Shown here in pieces: positions 23,842 to 34,353 of a stretch of 64,000 nucleotides of DNA. The translations under genes were made by a program, and so were the position numbers. Location of the stretch: assembly GCA_902806575.1 (NCBI GenBank), contig CADCXD010000001.1, positions 186,001 through 250,000 of the forward strand, written 5' to 3'. How positions within the stretch are numbered: the first letter of the stretch is position 1; every line of letters starts with the position of its first letter. The stretch comes from Jackrogersella multiformis. Lineage: Eukaryota; Ascomycota; Sordariomycetes; Xylariales; Hypoxylaceae. The notes under the pieces are model-generated. The model worked only from the letters and a program-made list of their open reading frames with translations, had not been told where the DNA came from and ran no database searches.

Positions 23842-24628
23842 GGTATCTGGCAGAGTTGCGTAAGATTAGTTGTCTTAAACAAGACATCCTTCTCTCTTAT
23901 ATTGCAATTGTGAAACTTGAGTGTGTCTCTTCGAAACTCAGGGTTGGCATAACCAATGGTACTAAGATATTCACAGAAAGTAGCCAAAGAGGCTAATAGG
24001 GAAAAGGAAGAAACGGATTATTATTTTATTTTGCGTTAGCAACTACCAGCCGGGCCGCCGTATTTTCAGACTTGGACCTTCTAATTATAGTATCAACGTC
24101 ATAAGCATAAGGCAAGAACGGGATTCTCTTAACGATAAGGACGATAAAAACGATAAGCACGTTCATGCACTTTATCAGATGCCCCGCACACCCCACGTCG
24201 AGCAAGTGCGCATGAAAGTCTGTTGTTCTTGCCACAGTTGTTGCCATTAGTTGACAAGTGCCCTGTGGACTCGAACCGGATAGAAGCGTCAGGCACGAAT
24301 GCCCACTGTAACTACATTGTTCTAAGGGTCCCACTGCGCACGAGAGCGCACCATGGCGCACAAAAAATTAAGTTTCAAGCCTGGAGGGTTTTTACGATTT
24401 TTATGCCCAATCTCCGCCAAACTTCCTTCCACTACTTTCTAAGTAAACCTTTCTTACCTTTTCTTCTCCCATTCTATCTTCCTTTCTGCCGACTTCAACC
24501 TTCAACTACTTCTCTCAACCACGCTTTTCGATTTTCGATTTTCGCTTTTCGCAATCGACAACTGCTACTTACCGATCGCATAAAAACCCAATACCTACCA
24601 ACAATCTATCGACGTTTATCGATTCAAG

Positions 24629-25961
24629 ATGCCTCCTAAAAAACAGTGGGGTAAGTCAACTGTCAACTGTCAACTGTCAATTCCCTTTGCGTCTTTTGTA
24701 GTATCCAGGCGCCAAAAAAAGCGCGCGTTCCTTTCTGAAGTTGCCACATCGACATTTTGTATCACCATTGCGATATGTACTGTGTAATGTGTAGACGCGT
24801 TACCATCCCTTGGAGTCTAGGACGAAGAGGCGCCCGATAGGACTCAGTGGATCATCATCGCGTCTATTCTTTTCGGTCTGTTGGGTCTATTGGCGGCTAT
24901 TGGATTACTCTAATTTCTGTTAATGCGGCATGCCTGCGCGCCTGCATCTGTCCTTCTTAATGAACCTTGTTGAACTGACCGCTCTTTCGGATATAGACGA
25001 CGAGGACGAGGATTCTAGCACCCCTCCATCTTCTCCACCCCTAAATCCCCTAGGCGCCACCCGTCGCAGCAAGTTCGAGGATGAAGAGGGCGAAGATAGT
25101 GACGTAAGTTATCTTTTTGTTAATACTTACCTATAACCCCCCTATAGTTTTCTAGGTGGTTCGAAAATATTGACATGATACTTCTAGGTCCTCGACTCGT
25201 GGGATGCTGCTGAAGACTCTGAAGTAGAGCGCGAAAAGGCCAAAAAGGTCGCTGAAGCCAAGGCCAAGGCTGACGCTGAAGCTGCCGCCAACAAGAAATC
25301 TAGGGCCCAACGTATCGCCGAAAAGCAGGCTGAGAAAGCTCGCCGGTTAGCTGCTGAAGAAGACGATGATTCGGGTGACGAGTCCGAGGCTGAGCGCCGT
25401 GAACGAACCCGCCGTACCGAGAAGGAGTCCGACTTGAAGCATGCCGAGGACCTATTTGGCAATGCTGGTATCAGTCTCAGCAACGGACGCAAGGCCACTA
25501 CCGTCGGCTCCGCTATACCCGTCGATGCTAACGACCCAACCAAGACTGTTGATCTTAGTGCCCTGCCGCTATTCAACCCCCAGACGAAGCTTCAGTTTGA
25601 GAACTTACGCAACACCATCGTCCCAATTATCGGTGGCAATAATAAGAAGGCGCATTACACCCTGTTCCTCCAGGAGTTCGCTAAGCAGCTCGCCAAAGAC
25701 CTACCCAGCGATCAGATCAAGAAGATCGCCAGCACCCTCACAGCCCTCGGCAACGAGAAGATGAAGGAGGAGAAGGCGGCCGAAAAGGGTGGCAAAAAGA
25801 CAAAGGCCCAGAAGACCAAGACGACGTTGGTGACCAGCAGAGCCAACGTCGCAGATACTGGCGCTTATGATGACAACTTTGGAGAGTGAGTTGGCCTAGT
25901 AGCTTGTTATGTGTGCGTACTCCATTAAACTAACGTTCTGCCTAGGGACGACTTTATGTGA
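24629..25961 (+). CDS. hcr1: Eukaryotic translation initiation factor 3 subunit J (HCR1)
   Basis: Four exons (24629-24650, 24997-25103, 25188-25885, 25946-25961) give 280 residues. The eIF3j hallmarks are present: a MPPKKQW start, an acidic Pro/Ser N-terminus (DDDEDEDSSTPPSSPP) and the strongly conserved DVLDSWDAAEDS. A long Lys/Ala/Glu helix follows, then LPLFNPQTKLQFENLRNTI and a tail ending DDNFGEDDFM. The last intron is needed to reach the DDFM end; reading through it would stop four residues early. The first intron is long (346 nt) and starts with a short tandem repeat. The protein binds the 40S decoding centre with eIF3 and helps in start selection, ribosome recycling and 20S pre-rRNA processing. 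Confidence 0.93.
24655..24682 (+). repeat. Short tandem repeat GTCAACT in eIF3j intron 1
   Basis: About four units of GTCAACT begin five bases inside the donor (GTAAGTCAACTGTCAACTG...). The unit contains CAACT, close to a branch-site-like core, so it may affect splicing efficiency; that is inference. Confidence 0.65.
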
Positions 25962-26394
25962 ACATGGCAAAGGGAATCTGAATCTCTTATGGCCGTCACG
26001 ACATATTCACCCAGCTTATCCCTACTCTCGAGAGTTCCTATAACCACAATGGATTTCTTCGAGCTATACCCTCGAACTTGCAATATTCGGCATTTTGCAA
26101 TTCTAGAATATGTCACACATACCAGTTGCCCTATTCCCCTATACCCCCTCTCAGAGTCGAAGACTGGTGGTGATGGACGACCTACACAAAGGAAGCCGAC
26201 GGACAGGTGGTAATTACAATGGAGCTAGAGTTGCGCTAGCATCGGTCGGGGTTGCTTCCCGACAAGAGCCCGACGGGAGGAGCTACACCCGTATTTGCAC
26301 TTGGCATCCCGCTGATATATTGCAATAGCCCAACGGAGCCGTGCTGGGCTGCGGTTTCGGGCGACGATGATAATGCGCTGGATTTGAACGGTCA

Positions 26395-26422
26395 GGTTGG
26401 GTTGGTTGGTTGGTTGGTTGAC
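26395..26422 (+). repeat. GGTT tandem repeat
   Basis: Six or so successive GGTT units, one expanded to GGGTT, followed by GACCAGTTGG. A microsatellite. Confidence 0.7.
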
Positions 26423-26949
26423 CAGTTGGCTGGACGTGCAACTTCGAGAATGTAGATAGGACGAGGCTCTAGCAGCCTTAGGTACCTATGAAGACAGATT
26501 GCGCAAAATTGGACCAATACGATGATTTCCCCCTTAAAATTCCTAAAATTCCTAGAATTCCTAGTGTGCAATCAAATCGACCTAGTGTAGACCTATCCCT
26601 ATCAATCTCCCATCGTGATACTGAGGCAATAAGTTTAAGCTTGTCGCTAGCAGGTAATTGACAGTATTTTCTTATAATTTATCTTTATCTTTATTTTTAT
26701 TTCTATTGCCTAAGGGGGGTATTTCCGACTCGCAAGGACAAACCCGCCCGACCGAATCGCCGCCGGGACGCCAAGAGAAGACAAAAAAAACACCCAAAAA
26801 AACTCCGTACGTTCCTTCATATATACCCGTCCTGCCGGAATATAATCGTTACCCGTCGTCCGCAGAAGCCGTTTTGAGGATGCCCCTGCTCATCATGCAC
26901 CCGCGCGTAGCTAGTCATTTTGTTTATTTACAGAGGGAGTCTAGGGGTC

Positions 26950-26983
26950 GAGAGAAGAGAGAAGAGAGAAGAGGGAAGGGGGG
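26950..26983 (+). repeat. Homopurine mirror tract
   Basis: About 34 consecutive purines built from GAGAGAA units, ending in a G run. The AGAGAAGAGAGAAGAGA core is mirror-symmetric, a sequence type able to form intramolecular triplex. It lies in the convergent 3' space. Confidence 0.65.
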
Positions 26984-27044
26984 TAAGAAGGTGGGTAAAG
27001 GGATAAGGGTTGAGTAAGAAGGAACCTTGAGCTTGATCTTAATC

Positions 27045-29436
27045 CTAGATGACATTGCCGGCCATGCCCATGAACAGGGCGTGGACTGCCAGGCTCAAGG
27101 TCCAGAAGCCGACCTTCTTGAGGCGGCGGACGCGGCTCTGCTGGTCCTCGACGTCGCGGGCGAAGGCGGAGTACACCTCTGCGGAGGTGTCGTCCATCAG
27201 CCCGCAGTCGTAGATGGTCCAGGAGCCGTCGAAGTCGGAGGCGCGCTTGACGATGCGGCAGCTGATGGGGATGTATGTGCGCTTTGCGTTGATGTAGGCT
27301 ACGATGGGCCGTACGAGCGCCTGGTTCACGTACGACAGGTTGGACGTGAATACGGGGACCGTGGCTTTGACATCGTTGAGGTGGATCCGTAGGTCCATGA
27401 CTAGGTAGCGTGGTCTCTCGTCTTCGTCTTGAGCCGACGGCGACGGGACCAGGACCCAGCCTTCGTCTGGTGAGGGTTCCGCGGATGCAGACGTAGCTTC
27501 TGCCTCGTCTGCCTCGTCTGAGGCTGAGGCAGACTCGATATGATTCGGAGCGCTGACTATAACATCTTCTCGGCGGGGGTTGTCAAGAATACGAATATAA
27601 CGGTTCGACGTAACTGCTTCCTCAAGTCGGTCGTAGAATTCGGACATTACCTTCGTGATGCCGTCGTCGTCATCGGCCGGGAACCTTATGTCAGACACGA
27701 TGTCGACATTACCTTCGTAAATCCAGCCAAATGGACCTTCGACTCGGCGGTTGAGGTGATCTATCTTGAGCCCATCTATCCGAATGCGGCTGAATTTCTT
27801 CCAGGCATCCGGCTCCCCTAATGGGTCGCAGGCGATGTGCTCGCGGCCGGCAGGGACTCCGTGGATCTGGCGAGGATGTATCGTGAAGAGTGACCCGTCG
27901 TATGACCCAGACATATGGTTGGCGGATAAGAAGTCGTAAAACAGGAACTGCTTCCTTAACTGAGGGAGCTCGCAAGAGTATATGCTCACGGGGAAAGGAC
28001 GGAATCCACCTGGCTGGTGGACAGTGACGAGCAAGTCCTCCAATTTGAAGGCGTCAATCTCGAAGTCGCCGGGGCTATGTTCATGACGATACGATAGAGG
28101 GTCGACAGGGTCGTTCGACCACATGACCGAGGTCCTATCTACAACCCCTCGCACACCTTTGATCTCAACATCTTTCAGCAGACCTTTTCCACTCCACCAC
28201 TTGACGAATGACAGCGTTACGTTGACGGTATTTAGCGTGACGTCAAATTGCGTATAGTTGCCATCATCCACCTCGACGACAGGGGTATCTTTTTCGGACC
28301 CTCTTTCGGCGGCAGCAACGGCAGCAGCATTGGATGAAGATCCCTTGCTGACGGTGGATTTAACCTGGCCCGGTCTGCGGGAAACGAATACATTCCTGAA
28401 GGAGATGACTCCGTCCTTCCAGCGGGGCACGATAGCGGACTCGAAGATGACAGTCAACCCCGCAGATTCTGTCAAATAATCGCCGACCCGTTTCGCAAGA
28501 GTTTCTGTAATAAATTAGTTTAGCCATGATTCCTTTTAGCAGGTGGTGCCTAGTCTTACCCTGAGCAAAAACAGTGTTGATGAAGAGAATAGCAAGTGAG
28601 AAGAAGGTAGTCGTGCCGACCAGAACCCAGACCAGATGACCAAAGAGAAACCAGGACACAAAAGCACCCCACTCATCTATATTCCACGGTCTCATGCTTC
28701 TGATAGAAAACCACTTGAACCGAACCTTTAGACGCTGCCAGAAGCCTGTTGCTGCAGCTAAGAACTCCTCCTTGGTTGGCCGATGCGGTAGGTGCGGCAT
28801 CGCGGGCAAATGGAAGTATTTAGATACGGACGCAGATGTTGAATCTTCTTCGGTCGGCTTCGTACTAGTATTTATGTCGGGCTTTGAGTTCGGAGCGGGT
28901 TGCTGCGGAGGACTACTCTTCTGCTGGGCGGTAGCTGGGCTTCCATTGTCGGCGTTCGACTTCGAGGTCTTCGTTCTTCGATGAACTCTTATTATTCTAC
29001 CCCGACTACTTCGACTGCCAGTATGAATATCCCTAATACACGCCTTTCTCGCTAACTTGCTAATGTTCGCTGTCTGAACCGCACTTCCGAGAATAGCTGA
29101 GTCGGCAGCGGCCGAACACGTCGCCGTGACTGCAGAGGTTGTTGACGTGGGCGACGCAAGTCCAATGAGCAGTAGCCCACTAGAAGTGAAGCTACTGCGA
29201 ACATGATTGCCGGATGGTTTTGGTGGTCGAAAAAAGGTTAATGGCCATGGAGATATCGACGATCGCGGCGTTGTTAGACACGAGGAGGCATAGGGCGCAG
29301 TCTGGTGAGACCCAATACAGTTTATTGGATTCCTCTTCGGCGACACTCTTGAAGTAAAAGTGTCAACACACTCGTAAAGGGATCGCCATGCCTGACGTCC
29401 CTGGCCTAAGATGGTAGGCCTAGCTGCTGAAAACAT
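27045..29436 (-). CDS. mdm31: Mitochondrial inner-membrane protein of the MDM31/MDM32 family
   Basis: Two exons (29436-28560, 28504-27045) give 778 residues; the 55-nt intron joins INTVFAQ to ETLAKRVG in frame. The N-terminus (MFSAARPTILGQGRQAWRSL) is basic and hydroxylated, like a mitochondrial presequence. A hydrophobic stretch WFLFGHLVWVLVGTTTFFSL lies at about residues 260-280 and a second membrane segment sits at the extreme C-terminus (FWTLSLAVHALFMGMAGNVI). Between them lies the conserved intermembrane-space domain, with WKDGVISFRNVFVSRR, IKGVRGVVDR, HSPGDFEIDAFKLEDLLVTV and the FSRIRIDGLKIDHLNRRVEG / PFGWIYEGNVDIVSDIRFP blocks. The yeast proteins act in mitochondrial shape, mtDNA nucleoid stability and phospholipid homeostasis. 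Whether it is the MDM31 or MDM32 orthologue was not resolved. It is divergent from PNO1. Confidence 0.9.
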
Positions 29437-30244
29437 CGTACAGGCTCATGGTGATCGGCCTGTGTCCAAGCTTGGAATAGAACAATAGACTGCCTGGGTA
29501 CCAAGGTAGTCAGTATGAATCACAACAATAATAGAGCAGCAGAGAATAAACCTCTGTCTGGGTCTATCGAATAAGAGAGACAATCCAAATGAGGTTCATT
29601 GTTCTGTTCTGTTGTCTGCTTTTATTGACAAACAACTAGAGGGGTAAAATCCATGCAAAGGTGGAAAAGGTGGAAAAGGTGAAAAAGATGCATTCCATAG
29701 GTTCCAATCAAGAATTAGCTTGGCTTCAAGATTTTACATGGTACTACACTACCTAGGTATGTACACGCAAAAAATAAAGTCGTCATTGGCGCATCAGTAC
29801 CTAAACTTTGTACCACAGTACCACACAAACCTAACGCACTGACGAATGCAAACGACCTCATAAAGTTGATTGGATTTTCCACGCTAAGATAGCCGGCCGG
29901 TCTCCCGCCCTCGATGTATCGATAACACCACCAAGCGCCATCACATTCTGTACATATATACATAGAATCCTCTACCTGGGTACTCCACTCTGTGCAACCC
30001 CCCATTTACAGAGCTATCACAGCTCGGAATTTTCCTTATCGATAAGTAAAATACAGCCCACCAAACTAACTACCGCTATCTTTTTTACGGGCTCCACCAG
30101 AAACCATCACCAAATTCCGAAAAAAGAACGACCAATACAACTTCGCAGCCACACACTCCCAATAGTATACCAAAACCAAACTCTCACCAGTGGCAATTCT
30201 CCAGATTAAACAATTAGCGGAAAATAAAAGGGAAATTTGACAAT
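29437..30244. promoter_or_regulatory. Divergent intergenic region between MDM31-like and PNO1
   Basis: About 800 bp between two oppositely transcribed start codons, so it must hold both promoters. The ORF frames at 29715-30005 and 30066-30254 have no motifs. No specific operator is claimed. Confidence 0.55.
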
Positions 30245-31295
30245 ATGCCGGCACCGACAGCCCTGCTCAAGCAGGTCGACGATACGCCTCCGTCGCACAT
30301 CCCGCTCCCCGGGCAAGACCAAGATGAAGAAGAGTTCGCGCTGGAAGGCATGAACGAGCTTCCCGACGACGCCAACGCCGTCCTCCAGCCCGTGAGGAGA
30401 GCGGGAGAGGAGGAGATGGATATCGACGAGGAAGACAAGCCGCACTTTGCGCCCGTACAAAACACCGTATGACATCCCCCCCTTCATTCTCCTACCTACC
30501 TATCTCCCATCTTCCCATCCTCCACATATAGTCCGCGAAGACACCAGGCCCCGACCCAGACCCCGGCCTCATATGCAATTCTAACAAACCCCAGGACCCC
30601 ACAACGCACATCCAGACGCGCAAGGTGACCATCCCGCCGCACCGGTTCACACCGCTAAAGACGACGTGGCCGAAGATCTACCCGCCGCTGGTGGAGCACC
30701 TGAAGCTGCAGGTGCGGATGAACGTGAAGCACCGGCGGGTGGAGCTGCGGACGTCGAAGCACACGACGGACGCGGGGGCGCTGCAGAAGGGCGAGGACTT
30801 CGTGCGGGCCTTCGCGCTGGGCTTCGACGTCGACGACGCTATCGCCCTCCTGCGCCTCGACGACCTCTACATCGAGACCTTCGAGGTCAAGGACGTCAAG
30901 ACCCTCTCCGGCGACCACCTCGCCCGCGCCATCGGCCGCATCGCCGGCAAGGACGGCAAGACCAAGTTCGCCATCGAGAACGCCTCGCGAACCCGTGTCG
31001 TGCTCGCCGATTCTAAGATACACATTCTAGGAGGTAAGTCGCTTTCTCTCTCTGTGTCTCTCTTTCTGTCTCCACGAGATGGGCTTCTATATAAACTCCA
31101 CGCCCAACTAGCTATTACAACCCAGCTGGTACAAATCAGCAAATTAGAGGTCCCCCGCTAACGTGCTATACTACAGGGTTCAAGAATATCCATATAGCCC
31201 GCGAGTCCATCGTGAGTCTGATATTGGGCAAGCCTCCCGGCAAGGTATACAACAACCTCCGAACCGTGTCCGCGAGGATGAAGGAGAGGTTCTAA
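30245..31295 (+). CDS. pno1: KH-domain ribosome assembly factor PNO1 (DIM2/RRP20)
   Basis: Three exons (30245-30466, 30595-31033, 31177-31295) give 259 residues, the family length. The acidic N-terminus (GQDQDEEEFALEGMNEL) is followed by RKVTIPPHRFTPLK, WPKIYPPLVEHLKLQVRMN and LQKGEDFVRAFALGFDVDDA. The KH region holds IAGKDGKTKFAIENASRTRV, HILGGFKNIHIARESI and SLILGKPPGKVYNNLR, and the protein ends VSARMKERF. The joints fall at NT|DPTT and LGG|FKNI, and all frames agree. PNO1 binds the 3' region of pre-18S rRNA, recruits the DIM1 methylase and shields the NOB1 site D during 40S maturation. Exon 2 is strikingly GC-rich compared with the flanking exons. Confidence 0.95.
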
Positions 31296-31595
31296 ATTTC
31301 GAGGCGGTTTCCGCATCTTCACGGGACGGAGTTTTGGTCTGGAGTTAAAATAGGGGTTGTCTGCACCTCAAAGGTAGATTATGAGACACGAGGGGTCTTT
31401 TGCGAGAGCCATAAGTCATTGTGCATATTGAGGGTATCATGAACTATATTATACGTTTTTTTTCGTACGGGGCATTCCTTAATCATCCAGCATGTCTTTT
31501 CCCACATTCCGATTATTCTCGAAGTACTCAAGACCCAATGCCTCGTTGATAATACTCTTCCTTTTTTACCCTGTTACATCGCTGAGGTCCTTTTC

Positions 31596-33065
31596 TTACT
31601 TGATGTGAACCTCGAGCGAGTCCATATCTTCGATATCTGCCTCCTCCACTGTAGTCTCCGGATCCAAGACCTCGCCGTCCCAATGAAGCTCAATAGTCTT
31701 GTCCTCCGGAATTTCTGTGAGCCGTCGATACACTTTGATGAGCTGGGCAACCGTGGTGCTGGAGCGTACAGTGGCTTTCGTGGCGGGCCGGTCCTTTGCC
31801 TTGTAAAGTATGCGGATCTTCTTGTCTTCCTGTGAGTTTTGCGGTTGCTCCGGCTCTTGGCTTCCAAGGGTTGCTTCGAACTCCCCTTCTAGCTCGCCGA
31901 GGTGTTGTAATCGCTGCTTTTCCTTCTCCTCGAGGTACTCGTCATAGAGCTCCTGCGACCAGGCCTCGAAAAATACCTTGTCTCGTCCGCGATAACCTTC
32001 CTGATGTTTCTTCCATTCCGGATACAGCGCCCCGTTGCGCCCGGGTTTGATGCCTAACGTCTTCAGAGTTGTGTGCGGATATACCTTGTTGCCCTTCCAG
32101 GTGAAGAACATGGACTCCAGAACCGGACGGGGCACGAGGCTGTGCTTAACTATTTGCTGCTCGACCCACGTCTGGTACACCACATTGAGCTTCTGGGATA
32201 GCCTACGTCGGAAGAGTAAAGTGTTGATGCCATGCATATGTGAATGGACAAGGATCTGCACGACGGGATCATCTTCGTCACCAATTGTACTACTACCCCT
32301 TTTTTCTCTAGCTTCGCGCTCCTCTTTTTCTTTCCGTGCCCGTTCCATCGCCATTCTGACGTAGAACTCAGAAGGGTCTTCCTCTTCATCCTCCTTTCGC
32401 GCTTCGCCCGTGTCAGCTTGAGCATCGCTATCGTCATCCAGTGTGATTACGTCTTGCTTAGCCTTTACACTCGAAGGTTTAATGTCGGACTCTATTCTGG
32501 CAGGCTTCCTTGCACTGAAATGCTTAGTTGGCGCAAAAGGATCGTCATCGTTGTCGTCGTCTAAGGAGACCACTGGTGTGCCGGTGTTGCGCGTTTGAGC
32601 ACGTGTAAGTCGGCGGCCTGATCGCCGTGAACTATTCACAAAGGAGTTCGCATGCTTAGAAGTAGGTGTACGAGGTGAGGAAGGTGACCTTTGCTTTTTT
32701 GTGTGCTTATATTCATGGTTGTCGCTGTCTTCATTCTCATTGCTTCCCTCTTCGTTGGGGAGCGATATGCGACGTCGTTTCTTTGCGGACTCTGGATCAC
32801 GGGTGGAATATTCACTGAAAAAGTCCTGTTTAGATTCTCGTTCTTTGGCCAGTTTTTTCTTTGACTCTCGCTCTTGCTTCGCCTCCTTGGCAGCTTGCTC
32901 AATATCGGCCCTTTCTTTTGCTAGTCTCTGCTGTTCCTCGAAGAATTCGCCGGATCGACTAAAAAGGGAGAGGCCGTCGACATCGGGTGTCTCATTCGAT
33001 CTGTGTCTAGCCGTGCGCTTGAATGGGAGCTTTTTCTTAGCCGGAGGTTGTTGTAAATCCGCCAT
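31596..33065 (-). CDS. RAD60/ESC2/NIP45-type SUMO-like domain protein
   Basis: A single exon of 489 residues. The N-terminal DVDGLSLFSRSGEFF block and the charged Lys/Glu helix are typical of the fungal family. Two SUMO-interacting motifs are visible: VVSLDDD (165-171) and VITLDDD (206-212). A first SUMO-like domain starts about residue 268 (VVQILVHSHMHGINTLLFRR .. VFFTWKGNKVY-type strand .. TLKTLGIKPG). A second lies at about 416-489 (IRILYKAKDRPATKATVRSS .. YRRLTEIPEDKTIELHWDGE .. DMDSLEVHIK). The C-terminus lacks the di-glycine, so it is a SUMO mimic rather than a conjugated modifier. Family members work with the SUMO E2 and the SMC5/6 pathway in recombination repair and silencing. It faces LSM6 across a divergent promoter and ends 300 bp from PNO1 in convergent orientation. 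Confidence 0.88.
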   Translation of the reverse strand: MADLQQPPAKKKLPFKRTARHRSNETPDVDGLSLFSRSGEFFEEQQRLAKERADIEQAAKEAKQERESKKKLAKERESKQDFFSEYSTRDPESAKKRRRISLPNEEGSNENEDSDNHEYKHTKKQRSPSSPRTPTSKHANSFVNSSRRSGRRLTRAQTRNTGTPVVSLDDDNDDDPFAPTKHFSARKPARIESDIKPSSVKAKQDVITLDDDSDAQADTGEARKEDEEEDPSEFYVRMAMERARKEKEEREAREKRGSSTIGDEDDPVVQILVHSHMHGINTLLFRRRLSQKLNVVYQTWVEQQIVKHSLVPRPVLESMFFTWKGNKVYPHTTLKTLGIKPGRNGALYPEWKKHQEGYRGRDKVFFEAWSQELYDEYLEEKEKQRLQHLGELEGEFEATLGSQEPEQPQNSQEDKKIRILYKAKDRPATKATVRSSTTVAQLIKVYRRLTEIPEDKTIELHWDGEVLDPETTVEEADIEDMDSLEVHIK

Positions 33066-33663
33066 TGTGCATAACCAGAAAAATAGAGTGCGCGGAGTTG
33101 CGATAGGAGGTTGGTAAATTATTCAAGAGAATAATAAATAGATAATCAACAGGACTCATAAATCGTGTAAATGACACTTTAGGTACCTTGAGGATAGAAT
33201 TATAGGCCTAAGATGAGGGCATAAATAGGAAAAAGAATAAAGGTCAAAGGTGAGAACCTTATAACATACAATAAAGTACAAAGGTTCGAGAAATCGGGGT
33301 ACCTAGGTACCGCAACGCGTGATGTCTGCCACAGGTACCTTCCAGTGCATTGTCGTTTCTTCACGCGTCTAAATTGCCCCGCTTCCAGTTAGATCTAGGG
33401 TACCTAGGTACCTAGGTACCTACCTAGTCTGGTCGCTTTAGCTGGTACGTGCCTACCTAGCCCATAGGCCATACCCTTAAAAAGAGAAGTGGGTCATTAT
33501 ATTCACATCTCATGCCACTAAGACCTTAACAGACCTTAACATTTAACATAATTAACAACACCTGAGCTAAGAATCGCAAACATTAACTCATATCCAGTAT
33601 CAAGTCAACCTTGTTCATCTGTTCATCTGTTCATCACAAACCCAACCCGTCTTCATAACTATC
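33066..33663. promoter_or_regulatory. Divergent promoter region between the RAD60-like gene and LSM6
   Basis: The 598 bp between the two start codons must drive both genes. It contains two TAGGTACCTA-type palindromes (about 33298-33311 and 33399-33427), one of the few places where this repeat sits within a compact promoter. Confidence 0.6.
33399..33427. repeat. Tandem TAGGTACC palindrome in a promoter
   Basis: Three and a half units of the 8-mer TAGGTACC in exact period 8, fully self-complementary. A shorter copy lies at about 33298-33311. Confidence 0.8.
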
Positions 33664-34049
33664 ATGGAAAACGGCACTTTAACAGCTACCCAGGGTGAGG
33701 GTAAGGACCCCTCTGGTTTTCTCTCCGACATCATTGGCAACCCTGTCACAGTCAAGCTAAATTCAGGCGTTGTCTACAAAGGTCAGTCCGGTGTATATCG
33801 CATCAAAAGGAACTGGTTCTTGTAGCAGTGCTGATGATATAACACCTACAGGGGAACTGCAATCTGTTGACGGATACATGAACATTGCATTGGAGAAGAC
33901 TGAAGAATACGTCAATGGCGTAAAGCGAAGGACATACGGAGACGCCTTCGTGAGAGGCAACAACGGTGAGCGAGCTTGTATCTATGAGTGTAATATCTTA
34001 TGAATGCTAATCACCCGTTTAAGTTATGTACATCTCGGCCGACTCATGA
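33664..34049 (+). CDS. lsm6: Sm-like protein LSM6
   Basis: Three exons (33664-33781, 33852-33965, 34024-34049) give 85 residues. Sm1 is visible as FLSDIIGNPVTVKLNSGVVY followed by KGELQSVDGYMNIALEKTEE. Sm2 is YGDAFVRGNNVMYISADS at the C-terminus. The last exon carries only nine codons and is essential to complete the Sm2 strand. LSM6 is a ring member of LSM1-7 (cytoplasmic mRNA decay) and LSM2-8 (U6 snRNP, splicing). The divergent neighbour is the RAD60-like gene. Confidence 0.95.
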
Positions 34050-34353
34050 TATAAGGGTTTTCAATTTTGCCAAATATGAGCTCCTACAACACCTAAGGAG
34101 CTTGACCCTAAAGATTTTGGGGATTATAACGATGCATGAAGCACTGTTCCCTTACAGTGACATCAACAACCTCGCACCGTTATTTCAAGAGAGGTCATGG
34201 AATTTGAGTTAGGGAGGTATCCATGGATGCATATATGTTTCCCCCTTCCCTATGAATATGGGGAGACTACGAATATATCAATCTAAAAGCATGACAAACA
34301 GGGATATTCGTGTTCTCTACTCTAGGCATTATCTATGATGCTTAGAACCTCGT

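Larger units (their letters stand above)
21889..24628. other. Intergenic, about 2.7 kb, repeat-bearing
   Basis: No supported gene. It holds the promoter of the alternative oxidase (left) and of eIF3j (right). There is a poly-C run at about 22529-22541, and TAGGTACCTA-type units at about 22449, 23321, 23387, 23727 and 23827. Opposed frames at 24026-24361 and 24223-24639 lack motifs and overlap the probable eIF3j 5' leader. Confidence 0.5.
25962..27044. other. Intergenic between convergent genes, about 1.1 kb
   Basis: Shared 3' space of eIF3j (+) and the MDM31-like gene (-). It contains a GGTT tandem (26395-26422), three copies of AAATTCCTA near 26533-26562, and a homopurine run at 26950-26983. 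No supported gene. Confidence 0.5.
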
